Assembly: GCA_963809795.1 (NCBI GenBank)
Contig: CAWELN010000011.1
Location: 62,001 to 126,000 of the forward strand
Reading direction: 5' to 3'
DNA: 64,000 nt
Origin: DASUAS01 sp963809795
Lineage (GTDB): Bacteria; Actinomycetota; Acidimicrobiia; IMCC26256; DASPTH01
The notes under the pieces are model-generated. The model made no database searches, was not told the origin of the DNA, and worked only from the letters and a program-made list of their open reading frames with translations. This document shows, one piece after another, positions 50,349-58,827 of the stretch; the first letter of the stretch is position 1, and the number at the start of each line of letters is the position of its first letter. Position numbers and translations under genes: made by a program.

Positions 50349-51516
50349 TCAGCGCGCGCGCGGCAGGCCGAGCCCGCGTTGGGCGATGAGGTTGCGCTGG
50401 ATCTCGCTGGTGCCGCCGTAGATCGTGGTGACCGGCGCGAACCGGTAGCAGTACTCGTAGAACGCGCTCGAATTCGCTCACGTCATGCGACTGCACGAGG
50501 CCCAACGGCCCGGCCGCGTCGAGCAGGCGGTCGGCCGCGCGTTGGAGGGCTTCGGTCGCGAACAGCTTCGTCGCCGCGCCCTCGACCCCGGGGAGCCGGC
50601 CCGAGGCCGCCACCCACGCCGCCCGGTTGACGAGCAGATCGGTGACTTCGCAGTCGACCGCCAACCGCACCAGCGCGTCGCGCCGGTCGGGGTCGTCGAG
50701 CAACGGACGGCCGTCGTCGTCGACCGCATCGCGCGCGTGCGCCTCGGCGACGGTGAGCAGGCGCTCGGCGTCGCGCACGCCACCGGCGACGCCCCGCTCG
50801 AACGACAGCGCGACCAGCATCACCTGCCAACCACCGTTCACCTCGCCGATGCGCCACTCGTCGTCGACGTGCACACCGTCGTAGAACGTGGTGTTGGTGC
50901 GCTTGCCCGACAGGGTGCGGATCGGCTGGAGCTCGAAGCCGGGTGCCGACGTCGGCACGAGGAAGAACGTGAGGCCCTGGTGCTTGGGCACGTCCGGATC
51001 GGTGCGGGTGAGGAGGAACACCCACTCGGACTCCTCGGCCAGGCTGGTGAAGATCTTCTGGCCGTCGATGCGCCAACGCTCGCCGTCGCGCACCGCGCGC
51101 GTGCGGGCGGCGGCGACGTCGGACCCGGAGTCGGGCTCGGAGTACCCGAGCGCGATGAGCGCCTCGCCCGCCAGCAGCTTGGGCAGGACGTCGCGCCGCT
51201 GCATGTCGTTGCCCACGTGCGCGATGACCGACGCCAACATCGTGCAGATGCTCAGACCGTCGTACGGTGCGCCGGCCAGCTCCAGCTCGCGGAAGAGCAC
51301 CGCCAGCTCCTCCGGGCCCCGACCGCCGCCCCCGAGGGCCTCGGGCAGGGCCTGCGCGATCCAGCCTTTGTCGGCCATCGCCCGGTGCAGCTCCCAGTCG
51401 TGCATGGTGCCGGTGTCGTGCGCGCGCTGGCGGCGTTCGTCGGTGAAGACCTGCGTCAGCAGCGCGCGGACCTCGTTCCCGAACTGCACCGCCGAGTCGG
51501 AGGGGGTGAAGTCCAC
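50349..51516 (-). pseudogene. Acyl-CoA dehydrogenase, frameshifted near the C-terminus
   Basis: 388-residue ACAD when repaired. The N-terminal part (GTG start, DFTPSDSAVQFGNEVRALL, GYSEPDSGSDVAAARTRA, GQKIFTSLAEES) is one frame. After SHDVSEF, at about 50469, one extra base moves the family C-terminus (FYEYCYRFAPVTTIYGGTSEIQRN and LIAQRGLGLPRAR, stop at 50349) into another frame. Without correction the product runs on to 50239 with unrelated sequence. It lies 1 bp from the first ACAD and 12 bp from the third, so all three are one operon. Confidence 0.85.
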
Positions 51517-51517
51517 G

Positions 51518-52537
51518 TCAGCCCACCGCGGCGGTGCACTCGCCGTACCGGAGGTCGGCCAGGCGCGCGTACTCCCGTGCCGGCTCGCCCACGACGTTCG
51601 CCCAGCCCTTGGCCCTGCGGTAGAAGAGCTGGATGTCGTACTCCTCCATGAACCCGTAGCCGCCGTGGTAGTGGAGCGCGCGCGCCGAAGTGCGCTGCGC
51701 CTGCTCGGCCGCGAACAGGAAGGCCATGGCCGCGAGCTGGGCGGCGGCGGGGTGGTCGCCGTCGAACGCCCAGGCCGCCTTGCGGGCGAGCAGCTGGGCC
51801 CCGTCGAGAGCGACGGCGACGTCGGCGAGCCCGTGCTGGAGGCTCTGGAAGGAGCCGATGGGCACCCCGAACTGCTCGCGCTCGGTCACGTAGCGCACCC
51901 CGATGGTGAGCGCACCGAGCCCGAGCCCGACCAGCGCCGCCGCGGTCAGCACCCGCCACTCGTCGACCGCGTGCGCGTACGCGGCGCGGGCGTCGTCGCC
52001 GGTGGCGAGGACACGCCGGTCGCCGTCGTCGAGGGCGCGGTCGGCGAGGGGTGAGGACCCGAGGTTCTCGATCAGCGCGCCGGGTTCCGACGTGACGAGC
52101 ACCAGCTCCTCGCCGTCGAGCGCGACGACGTGCGCGGCGACCGCGCCGGCGGGCACCAGGCGGGCGACGCCGTCGCGCGCCGGCCGGAGGGCAACGGTGG
52201 CGATGGCGGCGCCGTCGACGACCGCGGCGGGCACGTCGTCACTCGTGACCGCGAGCACCCGAGCCGCGACCGCGTGTTCCACCAGCGGCGCCGGTGCCAG
52301 CCGGCGGCCGAGGGCCTCGACCGCGAGCGCCAGATCGAGCATCGCCGCGCCGGCGCCACCGGCGGCTTCGGGCACACCCATGCCCGGCGCGCCCATCGCG
52401 ACCAGCTGCTCCCACAGCTCGGGCGAGAAGCCCCCTGGCTCGTGCCCGCGCAACCGGTCGAGCGGAGCGAAGCGGTCCGCCAGCGCCCCGAACACGTCGA
52501 CGATCGCCCGTTGCTCGACGCTGGGGTCCAGGTCCAC
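51518..52537 (-). CDS. Acyl-CoA dehydrogenase (short, ChsE/FadE29-like)
   Basis: 339-residue acyl-CoA dehydrogenase with LDPSVEQRAIVDVFGALADRF, a short beta domain, and the characteristic HYHGGYGFMEEYDIQLFYRRAKGWANVVG end. This ending is frequent in the small subunits of heterotetrameric actinobacterial ACADs such as FadE28/29 and ChsE pairs. With two other ACAD genes directly behind it, formation of a mixed alpha-beta enzyme is likely. The GTG start at 52537 leaves only 22 bp to the divergent AMP-ligase gene, and no ribosome-binding site is seen. Confidence 0.9.
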   Translation of the reverse strand: MDLDPSVEQRAIVDVFGALADRFAPLDRLRGHEPGGFSPELWEQLVAMGAPGMGVPEAAGGAGAAMLDLALAVEALGRRLAPAPLVEHAVAARVLAVTSDDVPAAVVDGAAIATVALRPARDGVARLVPAGAVAAHVVALDGEELVLVTSEPGALIENLGSSPLADRALDDGDRRVLATGDDARAAYAHAVDEWRVLTAAALVGLGLGALTIGVRYVTEREQFGVPIGSFQSLQHGLADVAVALDGAQLLARKAAWAFDGDHPAAAQLAAMAFLFAAEQAQRTSARALHYHGGYGFMEEYDIQLFYRRAKGWANVVGEPAREYARLADLRYGECTAAVG

Positions 52538-52559
52538 CGGTTGTATATAACATACGCCG
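52538..52559. promoter_or_regulatory. 22-bp shared bidirectional promoter, TA-rich
   Basis: The only bases between the divergent GTG starts at 52537 (minus) and 52560 (plus). The centre GTTGTATATAAC (52541-52551 with flank) offers TATA-type -10 boxes on both strands, about 8 nt from each start: TATAAC at 52546-52551 for the plus gene and a TATA-type hexamer on the minus strand. Both transcripts would be leaderless and the -35 regions would lie inside the opposite gene. Confidence 0.55.
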
Positions 52560-54101
52560 GTGCTCGACCCCACCTGCCTGGCGCCACACGCGGTGGCGCG
52601 GTGGGCCGCCGTCACCCCGGCCGCGATCGCGCTCGAACACGTCGACGGCACCACGCTCACCTACGCCGAGCTGGACCGCCGGGCCCGGGCGTGGGCCGGC
52701 GCGCTGACCGCCGCCGGCGTCGCGCCCGGCGACCACGTGGCCACCATGGTGCCGAACACCGCCGACGCCCACCTCACCCTCCTCGCGTTGGCGTGGTTGC
52801 GCACGGTGGAGGTGCCGCTCAACGTCGCGTTCACCGGCCGCATGCTCGCGTACTCGTTGACGCACGCCGACGTCACCACGCTGGTCGTCGCGCCCGAGCT
52901 GCTCGATGCGGTGCGCGACGTCGAGGCCGACGTCCCGGGACTGGACCGGATCATCGTGCTCGACGACGCCACCCGCGCCGCGTTCGACGCCGCGGACGCA
53001 CCGACCGAGCTGGTCGGACCGCAGTACCGCGACGTGCATTCGCTCATGTTCACCTCGGGTACGACCGGTCCGTCGAAGGCGGTGCTCACACCGTGGGCGG
53101 TCGTCTACCAGTTCTGGTCATGGATCCCGGACGACGCGCTCGGCGTCGGGGACGGCCTGTACTGCGCGATGCCCCTGTTCCACAACAGCGGGCGTTCGGC
53201 GTTCAACTACGCAATGGTGCGGGGCGGCCGCTTCGTGTTCCGCGACCGGTTCAGCGCCACCCAGTTCTGGGACGACGTCGGCAAGACCGGCTGCGTGACC
53301 GCGGCCCTGGTGGGTCCGATGACCGCGTTGCTCTGGTCGGCCGAGCCCGACGACGCCGACGGCGACACGCCGCTGCGCAACGTGATCCTGGGGCCGATGA
53401 TCCCGGAGATCGAGCAGTTCGAGGCCCGCTTCGGCGTGCGTGCGGCGACCGGGTACGGGCAGACCGAGACCGGCATGGCGGTCACCACCGGCTGGGACCA
53501 CGGGCCGTGGCAGAACTGCGGTCGCCGCCGCGAGGACTACCCGTGGCCGGAGGTGCGCATCGTCGACGAGCACGACGAGCCGGTGCCCACCGGCGAGGTC
53601 GGCGAGCTGGTCGTCCGCAGCGCCGAGCCGTGGGCGCTGAACGTCGGGTACCACAAGATGCCCGAGCAGACCGCGGCCGCCTGGCGCAACGGGTGGTTCC
53701 ACACCGGTGACGCGTTCCGGTGCGACGACGACGGCTGGTACTACTTCGTCGACCGCCTGCGCGACACCATCCGCCGCCGGGGCGAGAACATCTCGTCCTT
53801 CGAGGTGGAGACCCTCGTCGCCGAGCACCCCGATGTTTCGGAGTGCGCCGCGATCGGTGTGCCCGCCGCGCTCGGTGACGACGAGGTGATGGTGGCCCTG
53901 ATCGTGCGCGATCCCGCAGCCTTCGATCCCGACGCGCTGCTTGCGTTCCTCGAGCCGCGCATGCCGAAGTTCATGCTGCCCCGCTACGTCGAGGTGGTCG
54001 ACGACCTGCCCCGCACCGAGGCGTCGATGCGGGTCCGCAAGCACGAGCTGCGCGCCCGGGGCGTGACCGCCGACACCTGGGACCGCGACGCGGGGACCTG
54101 A
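52560..54101 (+). CDS. AMP-dependent acyl-CoA synthetase (CaiC/FadD-like)
   Basis: 513-residue ANL ligase: MFTSGTTGPSKAV P-loop, ATGYGQTETG motif, WFHTGDAFRCDDDGWYYFVDRLRDTIRRRGENIS hinge region, and a C-terminal RTEASMRVRKHELR in which the catalytic lysine sits in an unusual VRKHELR context. A GTG start without ribosome-binding site is placed 8 nt from TATAAC. It is divergent from the three-ACAD operon and shares its promoter space, suggesting that it makes the acyl-CoA those dehydrogenases oxidise. Confidence 0.92.
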   Translation: MLDPTCLAPHAVARWAAVTPAAIALEHVDGTTLTYAELDRRARAWAGALTAAGVAPGDHVATMVPNTADAHLTLLALAWLRTVEVPLNVAFTGRMLAYSLTHADVTTLVVAPELLDAVRDVEADVPGLDRIIVLDDATRAAFDAADAPTELVGPQYRDVHSLMFTSGTTGPSKAVLTPWAVVYQFWSWIPDDALGVGDGLYCAMPLFHNSGRSAFNYAMVRGGRFVFRDRFSATQFWDDVGKTGCVTAALVGPMTALLWSAEPDDADGDTPLRNVILGPMIPEIEQFEARFGVRAATGYGQTETGMAVTTGWDHGPWQNCGRRREDYPWPEVRIVDEHDEPVPTGEVGELVVRSAEPWALNVGYHKMPEQTAAAWRNGWFHTGDAFRCDDDGWYYFVDRLRDTIRRRGENISSFEVETLVAEHPDVSECAAIGVPAALGDDEVMVALIVRDPAAFDPDALLAFLEPRMPKFMLPRYVEVVDDLPRTEASMRVRKHELRARGVTADTWDRDAGT

Positions 54102-54112
54102 CGGAGAGGTTC

Positions 54113-54142
54113 GGCGTATGCGAACATGTGTTCGTGTACGCC
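54113..54142. promoter_or_regulatory. SOS box (CGAAC-N4-GTTCG) with matching outer arms
   Basis: CGAACATGTGTTCG at 54121-54134 fits the actinobacterial LexA-box core CGAAC-N4-GTTCG. It is framed by a second pair of arms, GGCGTA (54113-54118) and TACGCC (54137-54142), giving a 30-bp interrupted palindrome. The site overlaps the translation start of the DNA polymerase IV gene, so LexA binding would block its transcription until DNA damage. Confidence 0.8.
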
Positions 54143-55336
54143 GGGCCGGTCGCCTCCATCCTCCACGCCGACCTCGACGCGTTCTTCGCCTCGGTCGAGC
54201 AGCGCGACGACCCGCGGCTCCGAGGGCGGCCGGTGCTCGTCGGCGGTGGCGTGGTCATGGCGGCGAGCTACGAGGCCCGGGCGTTCGGGGTCCGCGGCGC
54301 GATGGGCGGCCGCCAGGCGCGTGCGCTGTGCCCCCACGCGGTGGTGGTCGAGCCCCGCATGGAGGCGTACACCGAGGCGAGCCGGGCGGTGTTCGACGTG
54401 TTCCGGGCCACGACCCCCCTGGTCGAGGGCATCTCGATCGACGAGGCGTTCCTCGACGTGGGCGGGCTGCGCCGGGTGTCGGGGACTCCCGAGGCCATCG
54501 CCGCGCAGCTGCGCCACGACGTGCTCGAGCAGGTGGGCCTGCGCATCACGGTGGGCGGCGGGCGCACCAAGTTCCTGGCCAAGGTGGCGTCAGGCGTGGC
54601 GAAGCCCGACGGTCTGCTCATCGTCCCGCCCGAGCACGAGCTCGCCTTCCTGCACGCGTTGACCGTCGACCGGTTGTGGGGCGTCGGACCCGCGACCGCG
54701 GCCAAGCTCCACGATCGCGGGATCACGATGGTCGGGCAGGTCGCGCAGCTCGGCGAGGACACCCTGGTCGCGATGCTCGGCGCGGCGTCGGGCCGGCACC
54801 TGCACGCGCTCGCGCACAACCGCGACCCGCGCCCGGTGCAGCCGGGACGCCGCCGCCGCTCGATGGGCGCGCAGCGGGCGCTCGGGCGGGGCCGCCGGCC
54901 GGGCGAGGAGATCGCGGCCATGCTCGACTCGCTGCTCGACGGCGTGACGCGTCGTCTCCGCGGCGCGAACGTCGTCGGCCACACCGTCGTCCTGCGGCTC
55001 CGGTTCGACGACTTCACCCGGGTCACCCGGTCGTCGACGCTCGCGGCCCCGACCGCGGAGACCGGGCCACTGCGTGAGGCGCTCCGCCGGCTCCTGGCCG
55101 ACGCGCAGCCCATGATCGCGGCGCGCGGGCTCACCCTGGTCGGCCTGGCGGTCGCCAACCTGAGCGACGCCGACGCGGTGCAGCTGCGCCTGCCGTTCGA
55201 CGGTGGAACCGGCGACGCCCTCGACCATGCGCTCGACGCGGTGCGGGACCGCTTCGGCGGCCGGTCGATCGGGCGCGCCGCCCTGCTCGGCCGCGAGCGC
55301 GGGTGGTCGATGCCGGTGCTGCCCTACGGCGAGTGA
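54128..55336 (+). CDS. dinB: DNA polymerase IV (DinB)
   Basis: 402-residue Y-family translesion polymerase. Palm motif ILHADLDAFFASVEQ and catalytic SIDEAFLDV are intact, as are the finger YEARAFGV, the HhH thumb GVGPATAAKLHDRGI, the little-finger domain and a clamp-binding QLRLPF near the C-terminus. The start is uncertain because the LexA box covers it: GTG 54128 or GTG 54134 fits the reading frame. An ATG at 54118 with a good GGAGAGG site is in another frame. Induction through LexA is expected. Confidence 0.92.
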   Translation: MFVYAGPVASILHADLDAFFASVEQRDDPRLRGRPVLVGGGVVMAASYEARAFGVRGAMGGRQARALCPHAVVVEPRMEAYTEASRAVFDVFRATTPLVEGISIDEAFLDVGGLRRVSGTPEAIAAQLRHDVLEQVGLRITVGGGRTKFLAKVASGVAKPDGLLIVPPEHELAFLHALTVDRLWGVGPATAAKLHDRGITMVGQVAQLGEDTLVAMLGAASGRHLHALAHNRDPRPVQPGRRRRSMGAQRALGRGRRPGEEIAAMLDSLLDGVTRRLRGANVVGHTVVLRLRFDDFTRVTRSSTLAAPTAETGPLREALRRLLADAQPMIAARGLTLVGLAVANLSDADAVQLRLPFDGGTGDALDHALDAVRDRFGGRSIGRAALLGRERGWSMPVLPYGE

Positions 55337-55461
55337 TCCCCGAGCACGGGCCGACTGGGTCTCGCCCGTGGGGTGGGGGGTGGGGCGGGGCAGGCTCGTC
55401 CGGCCGGACCCTAGGCTGACGGCTCGCCGTATTCCGACGCACGCCGACCGGGAGCCTCCGC

Positions 55462-55953
55462 ATGACCGACAAGTCGTTCTTCTCCGAGGACGAGTGGAAG
55501 GCGCTCGCGGAAGCGCCGCTCTACGTGACCCTCGCCATCGTGGCGGTGGGTGAGCACGGACCGATCTCGATGGTCAAGGAGGCGGCGGCGAGCGCCCGCT
55601 TGCTGGCCCAGCCCGGCGACCGGGGCCCGGCCACCGAGCTCATCGCCGCCATGTCCCACGACGCGCAGGGTCACGAGGCGCGCCACGACACCAAGCAGCA
55701 CCGGGGCAAGTCGCTCGACCAGACCGTCGACGAGGCGATCACCCAGCTCGGCGCCGCCGCCGGCGCGCTCGGCCGGATCCCGCTCGAGGAGGCGATCGAG
55801 GTGCGGAGCTGGCTGGTCGACATCGCCCGGGCGGTCGCCGACGCCGCCAAGGGCGTCAGCGAACGCGAGGAGGCCGTGATCGACCGGATCCGCGTCGCGC
55901 TCGGCGGCACCGCGTCCGAAGCGACCGACACACCCGACGCGGCGGGCAACTAG
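55462..55953 (+). CDS. Small helical protein of unknown function
   Basis: 163-residue, mostly helical, soluble protein that I do not recognise. It begins MTDKSFFSEDEWKALAEAPLYVTLAIVAVGEHGPIS. A middle stretch is rich in polar residues (HDAQGHEARHDTKQHRGKS), and a late helix pair has EEAIEVRSWLVDIARAVADAAKG followed by SEREEAVIDRIRVAL, somewhat like the acidic helix end of TerB-fold proteins. The upstream 125 bp hold TAGGCT at 55411-55416 (possible -10) and a GGGAG site. It overlaps the convergent NIPSNAP-like gene by 4 bp. Confidence 0.7.
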   Translation: MTDKSFFSEDEWKALAEAPLYVTLAIVAVGEHGPISMVKEAAASARLLAQPGDRGPATELIAAMSHDAQGHEARHDTKQHRGKSLDQTVDEAITQLGAAAGALGRIPLEEAIEVRSWLVDIARAVADAAKGVSEREEAVIDRIRVALGGTASEATDTPDAAGN

Positions 55954-56714
55954 TCCTCGTCCCAGCCCTCGTGCCGGTCGTCGCGCGACGGCTGGCGGCC
56001 GGTGCGCATCGGCGAGAGGGGAGCGTCGACCAGCAGGAAGCGGTGCCACGCGCTCGCGAGGTCGTAGGTGTGGCGTCGCCACGCCGCGAGCTTGGCGTCC
56101 GTGCGCTCGGCGGCTTCGGCCTCGCCCCACTGCGCCCAGCTCGGGATCGCCCACATGAGGAAGCACTCCGACTCGTTGACCATGGCGGTCTCCCACGCGC
56201 CGACGAGCTGCCAGCCGAAGGGCTCGTAGGCGGCGATCGCCTCCTGGGCGACCGCGTCGAGGAAGTCGCGCGACGTCCCTTGCGGGACGTGCACCTGCTC
56301 GTGCGCGTACGTCTCGCCCGACGTGCCCACCGCGCACAGCTGCTCGATGGTCGGCATCCAGGGCGCGGGGATCAGCACCCGGTCGTCGCCGTGGCGCCGG
56401 TAGTTGGCGGCCTCCGACCACCACTTCGCCAGCTTCGGGTCCTGGAGGCTCGGGTGGTTGAACTCGTGCTCGAACGAGCTGCTGAGGCCGGGGAAGCCGT
56501 CCTCCTCCCAGATGTTCACCACTTCGGGCCAGCCGCGCGTGGTGCCCACCACACCCCACACGCCGTAGCAGAGCTGGTGCCGCTCGTCCTGTGCGATCGG
56601 GCTCCAGTTGGCGGTCATGTGGTGCATGTAGTTGGCGCGGTTGTGACCGATGATGTCGATGAACTCGTGGATGTAGACCTTGTCGTTCGACCCGCCGTCG
56701 GTGCTCTCGTCCAT
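55950..56714 (-). CDS. NIPSNAP-like dimeric alpha/beta-barrel protein
   Basis: 254-residue soluble protein with two repeats of a ferredoxin-like strand-helix pattern: VYIHEFIDIIGHNRANYMHHMTANW leading the first half, YAHEQVHVPQGTSRDFLDAVAQEAIAAYEPFGWQLVGAWET leading the second. This is the arrangement of NIPSNAP/EthD-type domains, which act as monooxygenase-like or binding proteins. Trp-rich segments (WGVVGTTRGWPEVVNIWEE) are typical of actinobacterial members. A GGGGAC site precedes the ATG. Divergent from the NYN gene. Assignment is moderate; substrate unknown. Confidence 0.65.
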   Translation of the reverse strand: MDESTDGGSNDKVYIHEFIDIIGHNRANYMHHMTANWSPIAQDERHQLCYGVWGVVGTTRGWPEVVNIWEEDGFPGLSSSFEHEFNHPSLQDPKLAKWWSEAANYRRHGDDRVLIPAPWMPTIEQLCAVGTSGETYAHEQVHVPQGTSRDFLDAVAQEAIAAYEPFGWQLVGAWETAMVNESECFLMWAIPSWAQWGEAEAAERTDAKLAAWRRHTYDLASAWHRFLLVDAPLSPMRTGRQPSRDDRHEGWDED

Positions 56715-56734
56715 GGTTCGTCCCCGTCTCCCGG

Positions 56735-56740
56735 TACCAT
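56735..56740 (+). promoter_or_regulatory. -10 element TACCAT, leaderless start
   Basis: TANNNT hexamer ending 6 nt before the GTG at 56747; no ribosome-binding site. Confidence 0.5.
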
Positions 56741-56746
56741 CGGCCA

Positions 56747-57832
56747 GTGACCAGCGACGACGAACGTATCGCGCTCTTTCTCGACTACGAGAACCTCGCC
56801 ATCGGAGCGCGTGACGCGCTCGGCGGGTCGTTCGACCTCGGGCCGGTCGCCGACGCCCTGGCCGAACGGGGTCGGGTCGTCGTCCGGCGCGCGTACGCCG
56901 ACTGGTCGTACTTCGAGGAGGACCGGCGCATGCTCACGCGCCACCAGGTCGAGCTCATCGAGATCCCGCAACGCATGGGCATGGTGCGCAAGAACGCCGC
57001 CGACATCAAGATGGCCGTCGATGCGATCGAGCTGTCCTTCGAACGTGACTACATCACGACCTTCGTCCTCTGCACCGGCGACAGCGACTTCACCCCGCTC
57101 GTCCACAAGCTGCGGGAGCTGAACCGACGCGTGATCGGCATCGGCGTCGAGGCCTCGACCTCCGCGCTGCTCCCGGCTGCGTGCGACGAGTTCCTCTTCT
57201 ACGAGCGGCTCGAGGGAATCGAGCCGGGGCACCGGCCCGCTCGCCGCACCACGCGACGGGCGCCCGCGCGCAAGGAGACGGCGAAGGAGCCCGAGCCCGA
57301 GCCGGAGCCGGAGCCCGTCGTCACCGCGGACGAGACCGACCTCGACGCGCTCGTCACCCGCACCCTGGCCGGGCTCGAGCGCAGCAGCAGCGGCCCGGTC
57401 CTGGCGTCGATGTTGAAGCGCGCCATCCTGCGCAAGCAACCGACGTTCAGCGAAGCCGACTACGGCTTCCGCACGTTCGGTGAGCTGCTGCGCAACCTCG
57501 CCGACCGCGGCACCGTCGAGGTCCGCCAGGGGAGCGCGCCGGGCGACCCCGAGGTCACCCTCGCCACCGGCACCGGCGGCGACGAGGAGGCGGCGTTCGG
57601 GCTGCTGCGCTCGACGGTCGAGCAGCTCGAGAAGAAGGGCCCGGTGCACCTCTCCGGGCTGAAGACCCAGGTGCGGCGGCACCAGGCCGACTTCAGCGAG
57701 AAGCGGTTCGGGTACGGCGGGTTCCTCCAGTTCGTCCGGGCGGCCCGCACCCGGGGCTACGTCGAGATGGAACGCGATCCCGACGCCGACGACTACATCG
57801 TCCGACCCGGATCGACCGCCCCGGCCGCCTGA
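56747..57832 (+). CDS. NYN-domain (PIN-like) ribonuclease with two OST-HTH/LOTUS domains
   Basis: 361-residue protein. Residues 1-150 form an NYN/PIN-like nuclease: ALFLDYENLAIG, KNAADIKMAVDAIEL and CTGDSDFTPLV supply the acidic metal-binding cluster. A basic stretch and an acidic Glu-Pro linker (PARRTTRRAPARK then KEPEPEPEPEPVV) join two LOTUS (OST-HTH) winged helices, about residues 205-270 (PVLASMLKRAILRKQPTFSE) and 280-350 (PVHLSGLKTQVRRHQADFSE), which bind RNA in known proteins. It may process or degrade structured RNA. The GTG start is fixed by TACCAT 6 nt upstream. Its RNA target is unknown. Confidence 0.92.
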   Translation: MTSDDERIALFLDYENLAIGARDALGGSFDLGPVADALAERGRVVVRRAYADWSYFEEDRRMLTRHQVELIEIPQRMGMVRKNAADIKMAVDAIELSFERDYITTFVLCTGDSDFTPLVHKLRELNRRVIGIGVEASTSALLPAACDEFLFYERLEGIEPGHRPARRTTRRAPARKETAKEPEPEPEPEPVVTADETDLDALVTRTLAGLERSSSGPVLASMLKRAILRKQPTFSEADYGFRTFGELLRNLADRGTVEVRQGSAPGDPEVTLATGTGGDEEAAFGLLRSTVEQLEKKGPVHLSGLKTQVRRHQADFSEKRFGYGGFLQFVRAARTRGYVEMERDPDADDYIVRPGSTAPAA

Positions 57833-57858
57833 ACGTGCGGGTGTGACAAGCTGCGCCG

Positions 57859-58797
57859 ATGCGCATCGGAGTCTTCATCAGCGACGTCAGCGGCGCGCAG
57901 ACCGACGTCGACGAGCTCCTCGCCAACGCCCGGGCCGCGGAGGCGCTCGGGTTCACCACCGGGTGGGTGCCGCACATCCCGTGGAGCCTCGACGGCCTGA
58001 CCGCGCTGGCGCTGGCCGGCCAGGTCACGAACCGCATCGAGCTCGGCACCGCGGTGATGCCCACGTACCCGCGGCACCCGATGGCGATGGCGCAGCAGGC
58101 GATGTCGACCCAGGCGGCGGCCGGCGGCCGGCTCGTGCTCGGGATCGGGCCGTCGCACCCGGTGGTCATCGAGAACATGTTCGGCCTCACCTACGACCGG
58201 CCCGCCCGCCACACGCGCGAGTACGTCGAGGTGCTGCGGGCCGCGTTCGCGGGCGCGGGCCAGGTCGAGTACCGCGGCGAGTTCTTCTCGTTCTCGTCGA
58301 TGCTCACGGTGCCCGGCTCGACGCCGGCGCCGATCATGGTCGCCGCGCTCGCGCCGCGGATGCTGCGCCTCGCCGGTGAGCTCACCGACGGCACCATCAC
58401 CTACTGGGCGAACGAGCGCGCCATCGGCGAGCACATCGTGCCCGGCATCACCGCGGCCGCCACGGCTGTGGGGCGTCCGGCCCCGCGTGTCGTGGTCGGG
58501 CTGCCGGTCGCGGTCTGCGACGACACCGACGCCGGGCGCGAGCGGGCGGCGAAGATCTTCGCCACGTACCTCAACATCCCGACCTACCAGCGCGTCCTCG
58601 CGCGGGGTGGCGACGGCACGACGCCCACCGACGTCGCCGTGATCGGCACCGAGGCGGAGGTCGAGGCGCGCCTGCGGGTGTACGCGGATGCCGGCGCGAC
58701 CGACCTGTGCGCCACCGCGCTGGGGCTCGGTGACGACCGGGAGGCGTCGCAGCGCCGGACCATCGAGCTGCTGGCGTCGCTCGGACCCGACTTGTGA
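57859..58797 (+). CDS. LLM-class F420-dependent oxidoreductase
   Basis: 312-residue luciferase-like oxidoreductase: NARAAEALGFTTGWVPHIPW, NRIELGTAVMPTYPRHPMAMAQQAMSTQAAAGGRLVLGIGPSHPVVIENMFG and PIMVAALAPRMLRLAGELTDG, the pattern of the F420-dependent methylenetetrahydromethanopterin-reductase-like subgroup. It is followed after 30 bp by a crotonase and then a dienoyl-CoA-reductase-like SDR and an amidohydrolase, all on the same strand, so it is probably the first enzyme of a catabolic operon. A weak CAAGCT at 57847-57852 may be its -10. Confidence 0.88.
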   Translation: MRIGVFISDVSGAQTDVDELLANARAAEALGFTTGWVPHIPWSLDGLTALALAGQVTNRIELGTAVMPTYPRHPMAMAQQAMSTQAAAGGRLVLGIGPSHPVVIENMFGLTYDRPARHTREYVEVLRAAFAGAGQVEYRGEFFSFSSMLTVPGSTPAPIMVAALAPRMLRLAGELTDGTITYWANERAIGEHIVPGITAAATAVGRPAPRVVVGLPVAVCDDTDAGRERAAKIFATYLNIPTYQRVLARGGDGTTPTDVAVIGTEAEVEARLRVYADAGATDLCATALGLGDDREASQRRTIELLASLGPDL

Positions 58798-58827
58798 CCG
58801 ACTGAACCGGGCTCCCGGAGGAGGACC

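Noticed and set aside
54118..55077. ATG at 54118 with a good ribosome-binding site
   Set aside because: Its frame gives an Arg/Pro-rich product without the DinB motifs. Kept only as a note that the dinB start is uncertain.
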